From: a virus
DNA: 24,029 bases
Direction: 5' to 3' (one strand)
IMG/VR virus record: IMGVR_UViG_3300033145_000543
Coordinates: 1 to 24,029 of that record
In this document: piece after piece, positions 9,084 through 15,694 of the stretch
Layout: every line of letters starts with the position of its first letter
Numbering within the stretch: position 1 is the stretch's first letter
Program-made: the position numbers and the translations under genes
The notes under the pieces: model-generated
Seen by the model: the letters and a program-made list of their open reading frames with translations, nothing else
What the model was told of the DNA's origin: nothing
Database searches by the model: none

Positions 9084-9260
9084 TTAGTAATAGTAATAGT
9101 AGTAGTAGCAACATGAGGAGTCGCAGGCGAGTTTCGCTGTGGAGGTAGGTAGGTATTCAGCCTCACTCCCCCGTTGACTTCCATTTTTGCCCCTGGAGCC
9201 GTCTTCCGCGTAGGCTATAGCAGCAAAACACGCAATTATCAGAAAGATAAATTTCTTCAT
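9084..9260 (-). CDS. Small putative secreted protein with poly-tyrosine tail
   Basis: 58 residues. The ATG at 9260 overlaps the stop of the upstream gene (ATGA), so translation is probably coupled. Residues 1-18 are a convincing Sec signal peptide (MKKF, hydrophobic core FLIIACFAAIA, AYA before E19). The short mature part is Ser/Gly-rich and hydrophilic, then CDSSCC and seven consecutive tyrosines before TAA. The tyrosines come from a TAC/TAT run and may reflect slippage. Function unknown. It sits between a small beta protein and an adaptor gene, so a virion-associated or lysis-related role is possible; it is too short to be an enzyme. Coupling and a clean signal peptide argue that it is a real gene. 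Confidence 0.6.
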   Translation of the reverse strand: MKKFIFLIIACFAAIAYAEDGSRGKNGSQRGSEAEYLPTSTAKLACDSSCCYYYYYYY

Positions 9261-9577
9261 GGTTGTACCAAATGTCTGAGGGCCTTAAACGTCCAATCGT
9301 CCGTCGGGACCGCTACTCGAACCCTGATGGTGTTGATGTTCTTGTCAATGACAACCGTGACCGTTGACGGGATTGTACCGATATCCTTGATTCGTCTTAT
9401 GGCCTGAGAAGGAGTGGAACTCGCTGTCTCATCCCAATCCCCCCTCAATTCCCCGGCCCTGCTGTTAGTCCCGTCGCTGATACGGAAATCCCATACGGCG
9501 GAAACTCCGTTGGTATCAGCAAACGAATCTACGGTTGTAAGACCTGCATCTATACTTTCACTGATAGGAGTTGCCAT
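9257..9577 (-). CDS. Small beta-rich virion protein, hypothetical
   Basis: 106 residues, ATG with AGGTGA upstream. The sequence alternates polar and hydrophobic residues (AVWDFRISDGTNSRAGELRG, then TVTVVIDKNINTIRVRV), predicting a small beta sandwich without membrane segments or cysteines. It is coupled to the next gene by an ATGA overlap and follows the zinc-finger/Fn3 gene by seven bases. The context, between the surface proteins and the adaptors, suggests a small tail or head accessory protein. No family recognised. Confidence 0.6.
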   Translation of the reverse strand: MATPISESIDAGLTTVDSFADTNGVSAVWDFRISDGTNSRAGELRGDWDETASSTPSQAIRRIKDIGTIPSTVTVVIDKNINTIRVRVAVPTDDWTFKALRHLVQP

Positions 9578-9584
9578 GTTTCAC

Positions 9585-10082
9585 CTATAATGTGGTAAAT
9601 TCAACTTCAAGCGCGTAACTTACACCCATTGAATTTGTGGCATAGGCCCTGACGTAATATTTCGTGCCTGCCGAAAGACCGGTCAAATTGCTCGTAAATT
9701 CTCCAATGCCAGTCCCGTCTGAAGTCCTGTCATCTGATGTCGTAGGAGCGTGAGAGGTTCCCCAACAAACCCCGTATTCCGTGACGCTTGCCCCGCCATC
9801 GTTTGTGATATTCCCCCCGCTCACCGCTGTTGTGGTCGTAATGGACGTGACTGCCACGGTCTCAAGCACCGTGGGCCGGTCGTTATATCTGGGCCGTGGG
9901 TCAGGGACGGTTTGACGTTCAGGGCGTAGCGGCGGGGGTTTATCCAAGGGGTCACGCGGCCCATCAAAACACGTTTTGCGATGAACGATTAAGCCGTTCC
10001 ACGTCTTCACCATCTCCGCATTGTAGCCCTTAGCCCCGCAAACGTCGCACACAACCCACCACACTCCTGGTTTATAAACCAT
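9585..10082 (-). CDS. Zinc-finger plus fibronectin-like domain fusion, virion protein
   Basis: 165 residues from the ATG at 10082 (MVYKPGVWW). This start is chosen over an ATG at 10094 because GGATGAG sits four bases before it and the earlier ATG abuts a stable hairpin. Residues 1-60 match a common small phage protein: YKPGVW, CDVCG, a W-N/D-G-L segment, a His and a further Cys, then a proline/arginine-rich tail (DPLDKPPPLRPE). This is probably a Zn site with two pairs of ligands. Residues about 70-165 are a fibronectin type III-like repeat of the kind ending GLSAGTKYYVRAYATNSMG and VEFTT, found on phage and bacterial surface proteins. The first part usually stands alone, so this looks like a fusion adding a surface domain to a head-tail accessory protein. 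Confidence 0.7.
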   Translation of the reverse strand: MVYKPGVWWVVCDVCGAKGYNAEMVKTWNGLIVHRKTCFDGPRDPLDKPPPLRPERQTVPDPRPRYNDRPTVLETVAVTSITTTTAVSGGNITNDGGASVTEYGVCWGTSHAPTTSDDRTSDGTGIGEFTSNLTGLSAGTKYYVRAYATNSMGVSYALEVEFTTL

Positions 10083-10096
10083 AATCTCATCCAATA

Positions 10097-10120
10097 TAGG
10101 GGCGAGTTACCCCGCCCCTA
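10097..10120 (-). other. Perfect 8-bp hairpin between two virion genes
   Basis: Arms TAGGGGCG and CGCCCCTA are perfectly complementary around an 8-base loop. On the transcribed strand it lies just before the possible ATG at 10094 and has no U-tract after it. It is therefore more likely an RNA-stabilising or translational element than a terminator. It also supports the later start of the following gene. Confidence 0.6.
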
Positions 10121-10132
10121 ATGTTAAAGGGC

Positions 10133-11578
10133 TTAAGCCGCAACCACTGCGCCATCAGCCGAAAGCGGGATGAACTGACAATAAAAATCAATATCACCGG
10201 CGGTAATATCATCAACAGAGCCGGTCAGAATGATATCAACCCCATTTCCAATTAAAAGCCATTCATCGGCCATTTGTGCACCGTTTATGTCAGCAGCTGA
10301 GATAAGGGACCACGAATCACCGATAGCGAAAGCGGTATTATCAACAGCATCCTGAACACATAATGCCGCCGTGTTCCCTGCAATTCCAACCTCAAGCGTA
10401 GTCGTGCCACTGGTTGAGGTAACCGCAACATCTACAGACGCACCGACCCTAACCAGAACGTCCCCGGTAACCGTAAACAAATTGAGTGAAGTCCCAAAAG
10501 CCGTCAAATCACCAGTGGACTTCAGAACGACGTCCGAAATTCGCGTGGCTTTGTCAATGGCATCTGTCACCAATTGCTTGATATAGCCAACGACCGTGTC
10601 CGTCGTAGTGACAGTGCCCGCCGCCGCCGCATCAGTTTTGTTCCCGATAACTTCGTTAATCTGAGCGTTCAATGTATTATCTGCCGCCGGGACATCGTGA
10701 AACTCATCAATTACGCTGATCGCCGATGCAAGAGCTGTCACGTCATCAGAGGCCAGCGGGGCGTTATCGCCCCCTGAAAACTTGGCATTTGAATTGCCGT
10801 CCCAGCCCTGAACTGACCATGTGGACCCAGTAACCGTATCAACAACGTTCTTGGTTAAGCTTGTGCCGTCATTGTAAAACTTGCCCGTAATGTCGATATC
10901 GTGGCAGGCTGTGGTATGGAATTCAACAACCGCTGTTGAAGCTACACCGTAAAAATCGACATCAATTCTTGCCGTATCAACTCCAACCAACCTGACAGCA
11001 TTAACGCAAGCATTACCAGCAATAAAGCCCCGGTATTTCAGCTTAATGTCAAGTCTTTCAGCGTCAGCGGTAGTCAGAATAGCATTGACGCACTCAACCG
11101 TAGCGCTGGCGTCTTGTACTTCAACGTCAATAGAGCAGTCTGCAGCTGAAACCACTATGGGGCTCACTACGCTATCAATCGAAGGTTTGATCAGGATGTT
11201 TGAAATAGATATAGATGCCGCCGAAACAGTCATCGTTGAAGCTGTGGCAGAAAAGGTAAGGGTCGGCCTATCAGCTCCAGACCCTATACCGATAATTGAA
11301 ATACCGGCGACGTCGGCAGCGATCGCACCAGCAGACGCCACAGTTTCAGCATGGCCGGGCTTTAACATGATTATGTCGCCATTGTTCGCCGTGCATCTGC
11401 CAATTGCATAGTCCAGTGTGGCAAAGGGGAGATCGAAAGTTCCTTTATTACCATCACCACCCGCACCGGAATCAACCCAATAGATGTTCCCGCCATAAGT
11501 ATTTAAAATAGGAACACCTCTAACATTCACACCATAATTAAACCCATTCGGGTAGTTGCTCATCGATCCGTAAGCCAT
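10133..11578 (-). CDS. Beta-helix (pectate-lyase-like) surface or decoration protein
   Basis: 481 residues, ATG with a strong AGGAGGT site. Residues about 30-80 carry the opening seen in many phage and bacterial parallel beta-helix proteins (IYWVDSGAGGDGNKGTFDLP, then FATLDYAIG and NNGDIIMLKPGHAETV). Residues about 80-270 show short repeating hydrophobic strands (ISIIGIG, ISISNILIKPS, RLDIKLKYRG, RIDVDFYG, CHDIDITG), as expected for helix rungs. The C-terminal 200 residues are alanine/threonine-rich beta structure with no known motif. There is no signal peptide and no obvious catalytic triad, so binding or decoration is likelier than hydrolysis. It is the first gene after the capsid gap and may be a head fibre or surface decoration. 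Confidence 0.65.
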   Translation of the reverse strand: MAYGSMSNYPNGFNYGVNVRGVPILNTYGGNIYWVDSGAGGDGNKGTFDLPFATLDYAIGRCTANNGDIIMLKPGHAETVASAGAIAADVAGISIIGIGSGADRPTLTFSATASTMTVSAASISISNILIKPSIDSVVSPIVVSAADCSIDVEVQDASATVECVNAILTTADAERLDIKLKYRGFIAGNACVNAVRLVGVDTARIDVDFYGVASTAVVEFHTTACHDIDITGKFYNDGTSLTKNVVDTVTGSTWSVQGWDGNSNAKFSGGDNAPLASDDVTALASAISVIDEFHDVPAADNTLNAQINEVIGNKTDAAAAGTVTTTDTVVGYIKQLVTDAIDKATRISDVVLKSTGDLTAFGTSLNLFTVTGDVLVRVGASVDVAVTSTSGTTTLEVGIAGNTAALCVQDAVDNTAFAIGDSWSLISAADINGAQMADEWLLIGNGVDIILTGSVDDITAGDIDFYCQFIPLSADGAVVAA

Positions 11579-11674
11579 AGCTTACCTCCTATAAGAACCG
11601 TGTAGGCCCCAAAAAAGGGAAACCTTATAGTTCGGAAATGGTTTTATCTTCACTGGAAGAAATTATATTGTTAT

Positions 11675-11723
11675 TCCCCGCTGAGGGGAGGGATTCTGCT
11701 AGAATTGATTCCCGCTGAGGGAA
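11675..11723 (-). repeat. Three consecutive small hairpins, two with the same loop
   Basis: Hairpin A (11675-11689) is TCCCC-GCTGA-GGGGA, the middle one (11693-11705) ATTCT-GCT-AGAAT, and hairpin B (11709-11723) TTCCC-GCTGA-GGGAA, written on the plus strand. A and B share the loop and differ by one compensated base pair (C-G against T-A), indicating that pairing is conserved. They lie in the noncoding gap after the capsid gene. No U-tract follows on the minus strand, so they are not ordinary terminators. Confidence 0.65.
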
Positions 11724-11724
11724 G

Positions 11725-11889
11725 TTATTTTAGGTAATTTATTGCTTTTGTTAAAAGGTCTGGGGAATCTTTGAAATTGCCTAACCCCTGGTTGCGCATT
11801 TGGCACAATAGCCCCCGAACCCTTCCTGTCTTGTGGTCGTGGTCTATAGCCACCTTCTTGTAACCGCCTCGTCGTTTTCCATTTTTCAC
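11725..11889 (-). pseudogene. C-terminal remnant of an endonuclease VII (HNH) gene
   Basis: Read from a GTG at 11889, 54 residues match the conserved end of the phage recombination endonuclease VII family: YKKVAIDHDHKTGRVRGLLC, then N, LGNFKDSP, LL and AINYL. The usual first zinc-binding Cys pair is missing because the 5' part is gone. In the second pair the expected Cys is replaced by Arg (LLCQMRN; one TGC to CGC change), so zinc binding should be lost. The catalytic DHDH is intact. A stop lies two codons before the GTG and the ribosome site is poor. Just upstream, another frame has MAGVKQKKFFDR then a stop, which might be the original N-terminus. Best read as a decayed homing-type insertion after the capsid gene. 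Confidence 0.7.
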
Positions 11890-11914
11890 CTGTCAAAGAA
11901 CTTTTTTTGTTTGA

Positions 11915-11951
11915 CACCAGCCATGTGAGCTTTAAGGTTATATGGCTGGTG
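11915..11951. repeat. Perfect 10-bp inverted repeat after the capsid gene
   Basis: CACCAGCCAT and ATGGCTGGTG are exact complements separated by 17 bases, starting 30 bases beyond the capsid stop. On the minus strand the stem is followed by TCAAACAAAAAAAG rather than a U-tract, so it is not a standard terminator for the capsid transcript. It may protect the mRNA 3' end, or mark an edge of the degraded endonuclease insertion. Confidence 0.65.
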
Positions 11952-11981
11952 GTTAAAGATTTAGGCAGTAAAATCAACCAG

Positions 11982-12887
11982 TTATGCGCCAGGGGAACCG
12001 AATATGCCTCGCATATCAGTAATTCCAGGAACGAATCTTTCTGTGACCAGATATGATGCATTTTGCGTATCAAAGTCGTTATCCGTTTCCACTTCCCTCT
12101 CCCGGCGCTGGAAATACTTCAACCCGTCGGGGCAAGTGGTTTGGACGAACCACGCATCGCTGTCGGTCAGGTAATTATACACCATTATGTTCGGTATCTT
12201 GCTCAGCGTTTTAAGAGCGTTGACATCGTTATTGGCGGTCCCTGACTGCTGGACGGACTTCAAAATCCTAGCCGCGTCAAACTCAAGAGCGGGCGGAACA
12301 ATGAGTTGTTTTGGGGCTACTTTAATTAGCATACCCCTGTCGGTCTCAAAGGCACCGATGTCGATGCATGCCTGCTCCAGACTGTCCTCGGAAAGGTCGG
12401 CAGCGGTTTCAAGCTCGTTCCGCCACGTTCCGCCGGATTTGTTCGGATGAACCGCCGAACACATTTCCACGCCATCGGCGTAGGTGTAAGAGCTGTTGAA
12501 CGCCCGGTTAAAGATATTCGCAAACAATACCTCTTTGGTCTGCTTCATAGCGAAGGTGAGGCCCTTGGTTTTACGAAGGCCCAAGGACATATACTGATTG
12601 TCCTCGAACATTTCGCGGGTAATCTTGAACCCGAGCGCCATGACATAGTGGGTGTACCTTTGGGTAAACCCCTGTTCCATGTCGTCGTAAAAGACGCCGC
12701 CACCCTCAGTTTTCACCACGGCATACCCGAAGCCGGTCACGCCCACTTCTTCCTCAAATGCCTTGGTTGACGTAAACTTCTCAAAGATTTTCGCGTACTG
12801 CGGCGTATAGTTTTTGTACTCTAGCCCCACCCACTTATGGATCCCCGGCAAAAGCGCTTTTGCGAAGGATCTGGTATTAATAGTCAT
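11982..12887 (-). CDS. Major capsid protein (HK97-type, Mu gpT-like)
   Basis: 301 residues, ATG with AAGGAGT seven bases upstream. The order of elements fits the Mu gpT-like HK97-fold capsid family. An N-terminal helical arm (FAKALLPGIHKWVGLEY) is followed by an E-loop-like region with GGGVFYDDMEQGFTQRYTHY and then the long spine helix (MKQTKEVLFANIFNRAF). A P-domain segment begins LIVPPALEFDAARIL, and an A-domain strand reads DAWFVQTTCPDGLKYFQRRE. No protease or cleavable prodomain is evident; a separate scaffold gene lies upstream. It follows the cement-like gene by 17 bases and is followed by a 400-base gap with RNA structures, which may help its transcript reach high levels. Confidence 0.85.
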   Translation of the reverse strand: MTINTRSFAKALLPGIHKWVGLEYKNYTPQYAKIFEKFTSTKAFEEEVGVTGFGYAVVKTEGGGVFYDDMEQGFTQRYTHYVMALGFKITREMFEDNQYMSLGLRKTKGLTFAMKQTKEVLFANIFNRAFNSSYTYADGVEMCSAVHPNKSGGTWRNELETAADLSEDSLEQACIDIGAFETDRGMLIKVAPKQLIVPPALEFDAARILKSVQQSGTANNDVNALKTLSKIPNIMVYNYLTDSDAWFVQTTCPDGLKYFQRREREVETDNDFDTQNASYLVTERFVPGITDMRGIFGSPGA

Positions 12888-12904
12888 AACTTAACTCCTT
12901 TCGC

Positions 12905-13501
12905 TTATACGCCAGCGGCGCCAAGGCCCTGGCCGAGTTCATGCTGGTTAAACATGATTTCCCACTTGGAATAAGTCCCAAGGGCGTTGTCCGGGCGGTC
13001 CACCAGCCTCATGATTTTCACCTGAAGCGTTGAAGTGGTATCTTCCGAAGATGAGTCAATCTCCACCGTGGATTTCCCCGTGGTGGTGTTCCCCGATTCT
13101 GTGGTAAGGTCCGCGTTCGACCCTGCCGAAGTCGCTGCAAGGTCGGCGGAATCGTTGTCTTCCTGAGCCTCAAAAATAACCTGAGGATCATCCACAACCG
13201 CCACATAATGCGCTGTGCTTGCCGGGCTGTTGGTTAAATCCAGGTCAGTCAGGTCAGCCGCCAGATACGGGGTGTTCCCGAACCCGACAATAACGCCCCT
13301 CACAGAGGTCTGCCCCGCCAGCTTGATGGTCGGGTACTTGCCCGTAGCATCAGCGGAACCGGCGCTCATGACCGGGGTGCCGATGAACATGGCCTCAGCA
13401 AGGCCAGCCGCCTTATAGTAAATATTCACTTTTCCGTTCCAAGGCGCCCCGTTAATATGCTTAACGGGTTTCAACCCTAACGGTCTGTCTTTGTTTGCCA
13501 T
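12905..13501 (-). CDS. Probable capsid cement/decoration protein
   Basis: 198 residues, ATG with GGAGGATATT. The opening (MANKDRPLGLKPVKHINGAP, then NGKVNIYY) is typical of a widespread phage structural protein that lies beside the capsid gene. The body is beta-rich with small residues (AEAMFIGTPVMSAGSAD and RGVIVGFGNTPY). Residues about 100-180 hold an acidic Ser/Thr/Asp-rich stretch, then strands LQVKIMRL and SKWEIMFNQHELG. No membrane segment or cysteine is present. Paired cement and capsid genes are common in this order. The exact family name is not certain. Confidence 0.65.
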   Translation of the reverse strand: MANKDRPLGLKPVKHINGAPWNGKVNIYYKAAGLAEAMFIGTPVMSAGSADATGKYPTIKLAGQTSVRGVIVGFGNTPYLAADLTDLDLTNSPASTAHYVAVVDDPQVIFEAQEDNDSADLAATSAGSNADLTTESGNTTTGKSTVEIDSSSEDTTSTLQVKIMRLVDRPDNALGTYSKWEIMFNQHELGQGLGAAGV

Positions 13502-13510
13502 AATATCCTC

Positions 13511-14038
13511 CTACATCCGCCCGTGCGCTACCTTCACACCACCGTAGAGCCCTTCGTCGGATGGTTTTTTATCACGTCGAATTTCAGCTTCTTGTCTGTC
13601 TATACCTACCTGTTTGGCCTTCTGGTCTTTCTCGTAAAGATCCTGTGGTATTTCCATCAGGAAACCAATCATGCCATCGCCTACGTGCTGGGATGTGTTC
13701 TTCCCGATCCGGCTGGCGTCTCCCGCTCTCGGGTCTCTGCCTTCTACGTCTTCCGTGACGAACGTGTACCCGGCGTCAAGCGCTCTCTGGATACGGTTGG
13801 TCTTTTTGTTGTCGTTAAAGACATGCCGGTGGTATCCCTCTCTTTGGGGGAACCTTAGCCGTCTGCTTTCGTGCATGGGAACTCTGACCTTTTCAGGCTC
13901 AGCCCTCTCCAGGGCATACCCGCCTTCCACCTTCACCACTTCGGTGATAATGTTGTTCTTCTTCAACACTCCGCTTCGGAGATTCGCTGCCTGTTCCGTC
14001 TCGAAGGGCTTCCCTTCTTTGGTCATTATTACGCTCAT
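13511..14038 (-). CDS. Hypothetical head-morphogenesis protein
   Basis: 175 residues; ATG with GGAGGCGTAG upstream, directly after the scaffold stop. The protein is basic and hydrophilic. Residues about 30-50 hold a KKNNIITEVVKVEGGYALER strand-turn, and residues 60-110 an arginine-rich helix (RVPMHESRRLRFPQREGYHR) with NRIQRALDAGYTFV. The C-terminal third is charged helix (IPQDLYEKDQKAKQVGIDRQ). The VFNDNKKTNRIQRALDAGYTFV region recalls small proteins found beside phage scaffold genes, but I cannot assign a function. Confidence 0.6.
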   Translation of the reverse strand: MSVIMTKEGKPFETEQAANLRSGVLKKNNIITEVVKVEGGYALERAEPEKVRVPMHESRRLRFPQREGYHRHVFNDNKKTNRIQRALDAGYTFVTEDVEGRDPRAGDASRIGKNTSQHVGDGMIGFLMEIPQDLYEKDQKAKQVGIDRQEAEIRRDKKPSDEGLYGGVKVAHGRM

Positions 14039-14041
14039 TTT

Positions 14042-14917
14042 CTACGCCTCCCTTTGTTTGGCCCAATCCCTCATATATTCGTCCTGGGTTAAAACTTTGT
14101 TTCGCACCAGGTTCTTCATGACGGTCCGTTCTTCGCTATTTAAATCGCTCGGAGAAAATTGTTTTTTCGCCCTTCCCGGCCTCGGGCTTTCGACCGATGG
14201 GACGGGGGGTTTCGGGCTTTTAGAGAACTTTTTCTCAACCCGTTTCGTCACGATTTCCAGTTTGCGTTCGTAAGGAAGGCTAGGGTACTTTTCCAATTCA
14301 GCCGCTTGTTCATCAGCGAACTGGGTCATGTCCATGTCCCCGCCCTTGCCCGTCGGGGCGTACCAGGGGTTGGCTTTTCGCCAGTCATTGAAGAAAGCCA
14401 CTTCTTCAGGGTCGGCTTGGGGTTCTTTCTGGCCTTCCGGGGTGTCTGCGGTCTGGTAAATGTCGTACATTTCACCTTCAATCTCATCAACACGCTCCGG
14501 GTCCCCTTCTTCAATGGCTTCAATTCGTTGCTTTCGCAGCGCTTCAATTTGCTTTTTGTGTTTGGCCGCTTGCGCCCTGGTGTTGGCCGCGTAATGGTCC
14601 TTGATATCGCGAAGCACGTTTTCCATGGACTCAAGTTTTCGTTTTTGCTCTTTGAGGCTTTTTCGTGTGGATATTCGGATGTCCTCCCCTTTTCGCAAAA
14701 ACTCCGCAGCGGTCAGTTTTGTTTCGCCCTTAAAGTCCCGATTCCAGCCGTACTCGCCGGCAATGTCCTCAATGGTCTCTTCTTTGGACTCTTCTTCCCC
14801 CTTTTTCGTTTCCAGCTCATCTTCGCTATCGAAGTGTTCCCCCTCTACATCGCCTTCTTTCAATGCGCCTATCGCATCCTCGATCTCTTCCTCCACTTTT
14901 GGAATCTCTTCTTCCAT
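14042..14917 (-). CDS. Capsid scaffold-like protein
   Basis: 291 residues, ATG with GGGAGGAA immediately behind a terminator hairpin. The composition is typical of phage scaffolds: about 55 N-terminal residues very rich in Glu and Asp, then long charged helix (residues about 75-150, KSLKEQKRKLESMENVLRDI), likely coiled coil. An aromatic segment follows (VAFFNDWRKANPWYAPTGKG), then a basic proline-rich tail (SPKPPVPSVESPRPGRAKKQ) and a final helix with ERTVMKNLVRNKVLTQDEYM. Scaffolds use a basic C-terminal helix to bind the capsid protein. It lies three genes before the capsid gene. Assignment is from composition and position, not from a sequence family. Confidence 0.72.
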   Translation of the reverse strand: MEEEIPKVEEEIEDAIGALKEGDVEGEHFDSEDELETKKGEEESKEETIEDIAGEYGWNRDFKGETKLTAAEFLRKGEDIRISTRKSLKEQKRKLESMENVLRDIKDHYAANTRAQAAKHKKQIEALRKQRIEAIEEGDPERVDEIEGEMYDIYQTADTPEGQKEPQADPEEVAFFNDWRKANPWYAPTGKGGDMDMTQFADEQAAELEKYPSLPYERKLEIVTKRVEKKFSKSPKPPVPSVESPRPGRAKKQFSPSDLNSEERTVMKNLVRNKVLTQDEYMRDWAKQREA

Positions 14918-14931
14918 TTCATTCCTCCCAT

Positions 14932-14974
14932 AAAAAAGCCCGAGAAAGATTCATCCCTGAATCCGTTCGGGCTT
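14932..14974 (-). terminator. Intrinsic terminator before the scaffold gene
   Basis: On the minus strand AAGCCCGA-like arms pair (TCGGGCTT with AAGCCCGA) around a loop that itself contains a GATTC/GAATC mini-stem, followed by a run of six T. It ends the GroES-containing segment. The scaffold ribosome site starts a few bases later. Confidence 0.8.
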
Positions 14975-15019
14975 CTTAGTGACCCTCTTATGAGGGGCTA
15001 ATCCGTAACCTGCTTTATT

Positions 15020-15187
15020 CTATTTTTCGCGTTTTACAGAGGCTTCCTTCCTGATTTTAAACCCCGAAACCGTTCCGTTCGCAATGTCGAGAATTGGGGT
15101 TATCCTCCCGGTCACCTTCCCTTTGCTGAATTCGTCCAAGTGATCTCCGATATTCTTTAGCACCCACGCTTTTGAATACCCCTTCAT
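15020..15187 (-). CDS. Small 55-residue protein downstream of the GroES-like gene
   Basis: Starts at the ATG at 15187 (MKGYSKAW), with an AGG five bases upstream; an in-frame ATG one codon earlier overlaps the GroES-like TGA. The protein is basic with a helix (YSKAWVLKNIGDHLDEFSKG) followed by strands (KVTGRITPILDIANGTVSGF). It lies between the co-chaperonin gene and a terminator, so it is the last gene of that transcript. No family recognised. Tight overlap and normal codon use support it as real. Confidence 0.55.
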   Translation of the reverse strand: MKGYSKAWVLKNIGDHLDEFSKGKVTGRITPILDIANGTVSGFKIRKEASVKREK

Positions 15188-15474
15188 CATATCCTCGCCT
15201 GGATATCAATGTCGTTCACGATTCTGACATCCACCCCGTCATCACCCGTGACGAACACCCCGCTATGTTTGGCGTGAATCACTTCATCCCCCACCTTTAA
15301 CGGGCCATCATCGAACTCGACTGCAGCAGCAGGGCCTATGGCCAAGACTTTCCCCATGACGGCAGTGAACTTGGCCGCCTCCTGCACGGAATCCGGGACG
15401 TAAATCCCCCCTTCCGTTTTCTTCTCCACCTCTTTAGGCAGAATCAAAACCTTTACCCCTTCGGGTTTAATCAT
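15187..15474 (-). CDS. Phage-encoded GroES-like co-chaperonin (Cpn10 family)
   Basis: 95 residues, the normal length for GroES; ATG overlaps the upstream stop (ATGATTAA) with GGGGAGGAAGACG as ribosome site. Core family features are in order: strand VKVLILPKEVEKKTEGGIYV with the mobile loop at about 17-33 carrying G-G-I-Y-V in place of the usual GGIVL, then MGKVLAIGP (40-48), LKVGDEVIHAKHSG (59-72) and the closing strand VNDIDIQARI (86-95). GroES caps the GroEL ring through its mobile loop hydrophobic triplet. T4 gp31 and related proteins replace host GroES to fold phage capsid protein. Its place between portal and scaffold genes fits a role in folding the capsid or portal subunit. The IYV triplet could tune GroEL affinity. 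A host-derived housekeeping copy is unlikely because no groEL follows. Confidence 0.88.
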   Translation of the reverse strand: MIKPEGVKVLILPKEVEKKTEGGIYVPDSVQEAAKFTAVMGKVLAIGPAAAVEFDDGPLKVGDEVIHAKHSGVFVTGDDGVDVRIVNDIDIQARI

Positions 15475-15694
15475 CGTCTTCCTCCCCTATGATTTGAAAA
15501 AAAGTATTTAGACCTTTTATCTCGCCTGTGGCTTTAGCAATTTGACCGAATGTTTCCTCCATGCTGGACGGGTTTACAAACTGACCGAATGCCATGGCCG
15601 TAATCAGCCGTTCTTTTTCTTCCTGCATGGCCTTAATGACCTGCCCTGATACTTGGTACCTTTTCCACTCGCTTAAGAGGTCTGTTGAGATCAT
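15467..15694 (-). CDS. Small acidic phage protein, hypothetical
   Basis: 75 residues; ATG overlaps the stop of the upstream gene (ATGA) with GGAGGGG as ribosome site, and its own end overlaps the GroES-like start. A helical body (SEWKRYQVSGQVIKAMQEEK, then LITAMAFGQFVNPSSMEE) ends in an acidic tail (GEEDDD). Small proteins of this pattern are common after phage portal genes, but the function is unknown to me. Confidence 0.65.
   Translation of the reverse strand: MISTDLLSEWKRYQVSGQVIKAMQEEKERLITAMAFGQFVNPSSMEETFGQIAKATGEIKGLNTFFQIIGEEDDD

Noticed and set aside
11660-11668. TATAAT-like -10 promoter before the beta-helix gene
   Set aside because: No -35 at a suitable distance and no extended -10; the match alone is not enough.
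11699-12073. Minus-strand frame of 124 codons overlapping the capsid gene end
   Set aside because: It is out of frame with both the capsid gene and the endonuclease VII remnant, which explain the same bases better.
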